From CALARM01 sp964431735 (GTDB lineage: Bacteria > Vulcanimicrobiota > SpSt-956 > JAKJGF01), in contig CAYSLJ010000149.1 in NCBI GenBank assembly GCA_964431735.1, forward strand, positions 1 through 16,610: a DNA stretch of 16,610 nt, written 5' to 3'. Each line of letters begins with the position of its first letter. The stretch's first letter is position 1. The position numbers and the translations under genes were made by a program. Under the pieces are notes generated by a model. The model made no database searches. It was not told where the DNA came from and was given only the letters and a program-made list of their open reading frames with translations. Of this stretch, positions 14,000 through 16,610 are shown in pieces.

Positions 14000-15011
14000 T
14001 TGCCGATGCCTGTTTTAATTCCTGAGAAACAGCCGGTTTGAGTGCTTTTGCCATAACGTTGCCTCCCATAAGACCGCCTGCCACTGCACCTGCTGCCGCT
14101 CCCAGCGCCCCGAAACCAAGACCGAAGGAAAAAGCCATGGGGATAGCCATAGCCAGAGCTCCCAGAGCTACTTTCTGCCATTTTTTCAGTTTCACATTCT
14201 TAAGATGGGGCTCCAGATGTTTGTCTATCCATTTATTAATATCTGCACCGCAGTTTCTTATGGCCTGTTTTAATCTGGGTCCCAGTATTGCTCCTCCCGA
14301 TCCCAGCAATGCACCCTTTATGGCTCCTGCTAGAATTCCGACAGGACCTCCTATGGCACCTGTGGCACCTCCTATTACTGCTCCCGATATTGCACCAAGA
14401 ACTGCTCTTCCTGTCTGATCAAAAGCCTTGCCTCCTATACCGCCTGCCACTCCTCCCACAAGGGCTCCTGCAGGTCCGAGAATGGCTCCACCGAGTAAAG
14501 CACCGCCAAATGTTCCATCTTTTGCTGTTGCTTTTTCACTGCCATAAAGAGTACCTATGGCACCGCTGAAAGCACCGGCAACAGCAAAACTTACAGCACC
14601 GACAGGCCCGCCTACGACAGCACCGACTGCCGCACCGGTAGCAGCACCTGCAAGGGCTCCTGCCCCTGCATCACCGAGAATACCGCCCTTTTTACCTACT
14701 ACGGTTCCTGCCACTGCACCTGCTATCCCGGCAGGAACTCCGTAAATCCCTGATGATGCAAACCCGCTCAGGGCTCCTGCCATAGCAGCTCCTCCAATAG
14801 AACGACTGCGCGTATCTCCTGATGTATCAATACCTTTTTCCGGTTCAAACCTTGGCTTTGTATATTCGTCTACTGCTCTTACAGATCTTTCGAATTTATC
14901 AACAATATTATGAATAAATCCTTCTTCCTGAGATATTTCATTTTTAACAGGTAAGCTTCTTAGATTTGCTGTCGCACTTCTCAGATTTGCTGTTCCACTG
15001 TTAACATTCAT
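13992..15011 (-). CDS. Large glycine-zipper protein
   Basis: This 339-aa protein is dominated by GxxxG/AxxxG glycine zippers from about residue 72 to 240, which form tightly packed membrane or membrane-like helices. A charged amphipathic part follows (INKWIDKHLEPHLKNVKLKKW, residues near 258-278), then a second Gly/Ala-rich hydrophobic zone to about 325. The first 70 residues are polar and contain a tandem TANLRSA/TANLRSL repeat that is also visible in the DNA (14950-14995). There is no signal peptide. An AGGAG site overlaps the TAG stop of the gene before it, 11 bases between genes. Low-complexity composition makes database matches unreliable. Glycine-zipper proteins include pore formers, outer-membrane lipoproteins and phage or secretion effectors; none is established here. 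Confidence 0.75.
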   Translation of the reverse strand: MNVNSGTANLRSATANLRSLPVKNEISQEEGFIHNIVDKFERSVRAVDEYTKPRFEPEKGIDTSGDTRSRSIGGAAMAGALSGFASSGIYGVPAGIAGAVAGTVVGKKGGILGDAGAGALAGAATGAAVGAVVGGPVGAVSFAVAGAFSGAIGTLYGSEKATAKDGTFGGALLGGAILGPAGALVGGVAGGIGGKAFDQTGRAVLGAISGAVIGGATGAIGGPVGILAGAIKGALLGSGGAILGPRLKQAIRNCGADINKWIDKHLEPHLKNVKLKKWQKVALGALAMAIPMAFSFGLGFGALGAAAGAVAGGLMGGNVMAKALKPAVSQELKQASANG

Positions 15012-15022
15012 TATTATTTCTC

Positions 15023-15667
15023 CTATGCATCGCCGAAATGGCGTATAAGGTTAAAAGCTATTCCGCCGAGTAAACCTGTTACTGCACCTATGGCACATCC
15101 CATAATTGTTCCACCTACTTTACCATAGGTCTGGCTGGAAATTGTCTCCGTCTTACTTGACATAACAGGATTACCGGATGTATCAAGGACAGGCGCTTCT
15201 CTGTTAACATTTTCCCATCCTTTCGGAGCATAATCATGGGCATGGCTGTCAGGACCATGATCCCATCCTGACCAGTCATTCTGATACCAGTCTCTGGGTA
15301 TCTGTCCCAGATTTTTATCTTCCATTACAGGAACAGGATAGGTTCTGGTTATCTCTACTGATTTCCCTTCCTGCATGGCCCCTGCAGCATAGCCTCCGAC
15401 ACCGCCTATTGCAGTACCTATTGCTGCGCCATGGAGAGCAGCTTTACCGCCTTCATCCATGTTTTGATAGGTACCTACTATGCTCTTATTATAAAAATTC
15501 TTTATCTTACCGGCAGTCTTCTGTAAAAAATTCTGTTCTTCCGGTTTTTCTTCTTTATTTATTTCCACCTTATCTTTTGTAGATGAAAGTTCTGTATCTT
15601 CTTCTTTTTTTGCCACAGAACCTGTCTGTTTAAAATTCTCTATTCTGTTATTACTGCCTATAATCAC
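15023..15667 (-). CDS. Glycine-zipper protein with Trp/Asp/His-rich middle loop
   Basis: This 214-aa protein uses GTG as start, with a strong AAGGAGG 8 bases upstream. Layout: polar Lys/Glu-rich leader (1-45), amphipathic helix (KIKNFYNKSIVGTY), glycine-zipper helix pair (about 75-100, AAIGTAIGGVGGYAAG), an outside-type loop of about 80 residues rich in Trp, Asp, His and Pro (DWYQNDWSGWDHGPDSHAHD), then a second glycine-zipper segment (about 183-207, GGTIMGCAIGAVTGLLGG). The same plan is seen in the gene at 15687, so the two are probably diverged paralogues. It starts 19 bases after that gene's stop. Cysteine is nearly absent. I recognise no named family. Confidence 0.75.
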   Translation of the reverse strand: MIIGSNNRIENFKQTGSVAKKEEDTELSSTKDKVEINKEEKPEEQNFLQKTAGKIKNFYNKSIVGTYQNMDEGGKAALHGAAIGTAIGGVGGYAAGAMQEGKSVEITRTYPVPVMEDKNLGQIPRDWYQNDWSGWDHGPDSHAHDYAPKGWENVNREAPVLDTSGNPVMSSKTETISSQTYGKVGGTIMGCAIGAVTGLLGGIAFNLIRHFGDA

Positions 15668-15686
15668 CTTTATTTCCTCCTTCCTG

Positions 15687-16412
15687 TTAATCCTCTTTAA
15701 GCTGTTTTACTACTTTAAATATATGAGAACAGACTGCACCTATTATTCCGCCTCCCACAGCACCTGCTCCGAGACCTATAAGAGCACCGCCAAGAGGGCC
15801 TATGGAATTTGAATGTTCCAGATGTGGTGTTTTCCATTCTCCTACCTTTGTCCAGCTTATAGTGGGATCATTTCTGTGCCAGTAACCGTCATGAACATAA
15901 GTATAATAAGTATAGGTATGACGGACATTTTCCGATGTATAATAAGTATAGGAAGAACCATCGCTGTTATAGCCTGTATGAGATACAGATTCGGTGGTAT
16001 AATAAACATATTCATGTGCTACATAATGGCCGTCTTCCACATCTCTGTGTGTCCAGCCTTCTAACTTCGGATCTTTTATATCATGAGTCTGCCAGTTCTC
16101 AGTAACTTTATCTTTGGCAGCATTTTCATAGCCCATGGCATAACCTGCCACTGCTCCGACAGCACCGCCTCCTGCCGCGCCTATGGCCATCATTTTATTC
16201 ATCTGAGATCTGGTCTTTGTATCAGGTGTATCTCCGATAATATGCTTCTGTATCCAGTTTCCTACTTTTTTACCAAATGGTTCGGCATTTCCTTCCGATG
16301 ATCTGTCAAATTTATCCTGAACTTCAAGAGAATTATTTTCATCCTTTACTTCTTTTGGTTTAAAAGAAGATAAAGACTGACTTCTAATATCTGTTGTTGA
16401 TTTAATATCCAT
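15687..16412 (-). CDS. Glycine-zipper protein with Tyr/His-rich middle domain, first operon gene
   Basis: This 241-aa protein has AAAGGAG 6 bases before its ATG. Layout: polar leader (MDIKSTTDIRSQS, 1-45), amphipathic helix (GNWIQKHIIGDT, about 51-62), glycine-zipper pair (about 75-93, GAAGGGAVGAVAGYAMG), a middle region of about 100 residues with alternating Tyr, His and Thr (YVYYTTESVSHTGYNSDGSS and following) that should form beta strands, then a second glycine zipper (GGALIGLGAGAVGGGIIGAV). The middle carries near-repeats (YYTTESVSHT / YYTSENVRHTYTYYTY). The likely topology places the Tyr/His domain on one side of a membrane, held by zipper hairpins. The opening MDIxS resembles that of the subtilase at 7759. 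Function unknown. Confidence 0.75.
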   Translation of the reverse strand: MDIKSTTDIRSQSLSSFKPKEVKDENNSLEVQDKFDRSSEGNAEPFGKKVGNWIQKHIIGDTPDTKTRSQMNKMMAIGAAGGGAVGAVAGYAMGYENAAKDKVTENWQTHDIKDPKLEGWTHRDVEDGHYVAHEYVYYTTESVSHTGYNSDGSSYTYYTSENVRHTYTYYTYVHDGYWHRNDPTISWTKVGEWKTPHLEHSNSIGPLGGALIGLGAGAVGGGIIGAVCSHIFKVVKQLKED

Positions 16413-16471
16413 TTTTTTCTCCTTTCATTACAAAAATCTACAATTATATAAAATTATAATAATATATAGTA

Positions 16472-16498
16472 TTTATAAAAACAATCTTTTTTTGTAAA
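16472..16498 (-). promoter_or_regulatory. Possible promoter of the glycine-zipper operon
   Basis: On the minus strand TTTACA (16493-16498) is followed after 15 bases by TATAAA (16472-16477). Both boxes are reasonable but the spacer is short, and the region is so AT-rich that other pairs could be drawn. It lies 60 bases upstream of the first operon gene, with nothing else in between. Confidence 0.3.
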
Positions 16499-16541
16499 CA
16501 AAATGTTAACTTTATAACAAAAATTTTTCAATAAAATATTA

Positions 16542-16610
16542 TTACTGACTCGATCATAAGGGGTTGTCAAGAAATAACCCAATCATATTTACGTCTATAT
16601 CGTGACGCGT
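16542..16610 (+). repeat. Compound repeat at the right edge, cut by the window end
   Basis: TTACTGACTCGATCATAAG (16542-16560) resembles the left end of the ACTGACCTGAGCATAA element. It is joined directly to ggggttgtcaagaaataacc (16560-16579), then TCATATTTAC and the heptad core cgtgacgcgt at the edge. The second and third parts repeat 54-112. It shows that the two repeat families share the same GTRACGC core and can be joined. Confidence 0.65.

Noticed and set aside
14038..14745. Plus-strand ORFs rich in Pro and Ala opposite the glycine-zipper gene
   Set aside because: They are the antisense reading of Gly/Ala codons and lack ribosome sites; the minus-strand reading has operon spacing and starts.

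Overview
The window reads as a low-GC bacterial chromosome segment. Clear Shine-Dalgarno sites (AAGGAG, GAGGAG, AGAGGGG), two small genes with lipoprotein-like signal peptides and bacterial -10/-35 boxes argue for bacteria. No rRNA, tRNA or housekeeping marker is present, so the lineage cannot be named. The mix of a zinc-ribbon Ser/Thr kinase with TPRs, a subtilase without a classical signal peptide, glycine-zipper proteins and many short repeats would suit an uncultured candidate phylum, but that is a guess.

Left part (1 to about 6.1 kb), plus strand. After an AT-rich leader comes a BrxC/PglY-like P-loop ATPase (466-2994) with an atypical Walker B. It is followed by a DHH-phosphoesterase-like protein (3176-4294) whose motifs appear in an unusual order. 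A nested repeat block (4321-4743) then leads into a short coiled-coil gene that looks like the truncated start of a DUF3782-type protein (4765-5130). Its downstream region ends in a perfect 20-bp hairpin. Two closely spaced TPR lipoprotein-like genes follow (5332-6125). No other BREX gene (PglX, PglZ, BrxA, BrxB, BrxL) is present.

Right part (6.1 to 16.4 kb), all on the minus strand. Read in transcription order it begins with a four-gene operon: three glycine-zipper membrane proteins (15687-16412, 15023-15667, 13992-15011) and a Coa1/Tim21-like single-pass protein (13586-13999), closed by an intrinsic terminator (13541-13560). Then come a radical SAM/SPASM protein with a TPR tail, a membrane Ser/Thr kinase with eight TPRs, a subtilisin-like protease, a membrane-anchored alpha/alpha-barrel-like protein and a small membrane protein. 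The subtilase and the glycine-zipper proteins begin with similar short polar leaders instead of signal peptides, which hints at a shared export or targeting route.

Repeats tie the window together. Nearly every intergenic gap carries 7-nt-period arrays of the form GTRA+NNN or GCTRA+NN: GTGACGC/GTAACGC/GTGATGC, GTGAAGA, CAGTRAN and GCTGATN types. Several GTRACGC cores lie inside a roughly 80-110 bp element with terminal inverted repeats (ACTGACCTGAGCATAA / TTATGCTCACCTCAGT), present as full or partial copies at 3005-3064, 4539-4644, 11824-11930 and 11933-12013, with a left end at 16542. A second 20-bp motif occurs near both ends of the window (54-73 and 16560-16579). Repeats run into coding sequence at two places: the 5' end of the radical SAM gene and the 3' end of the gene at 6541.
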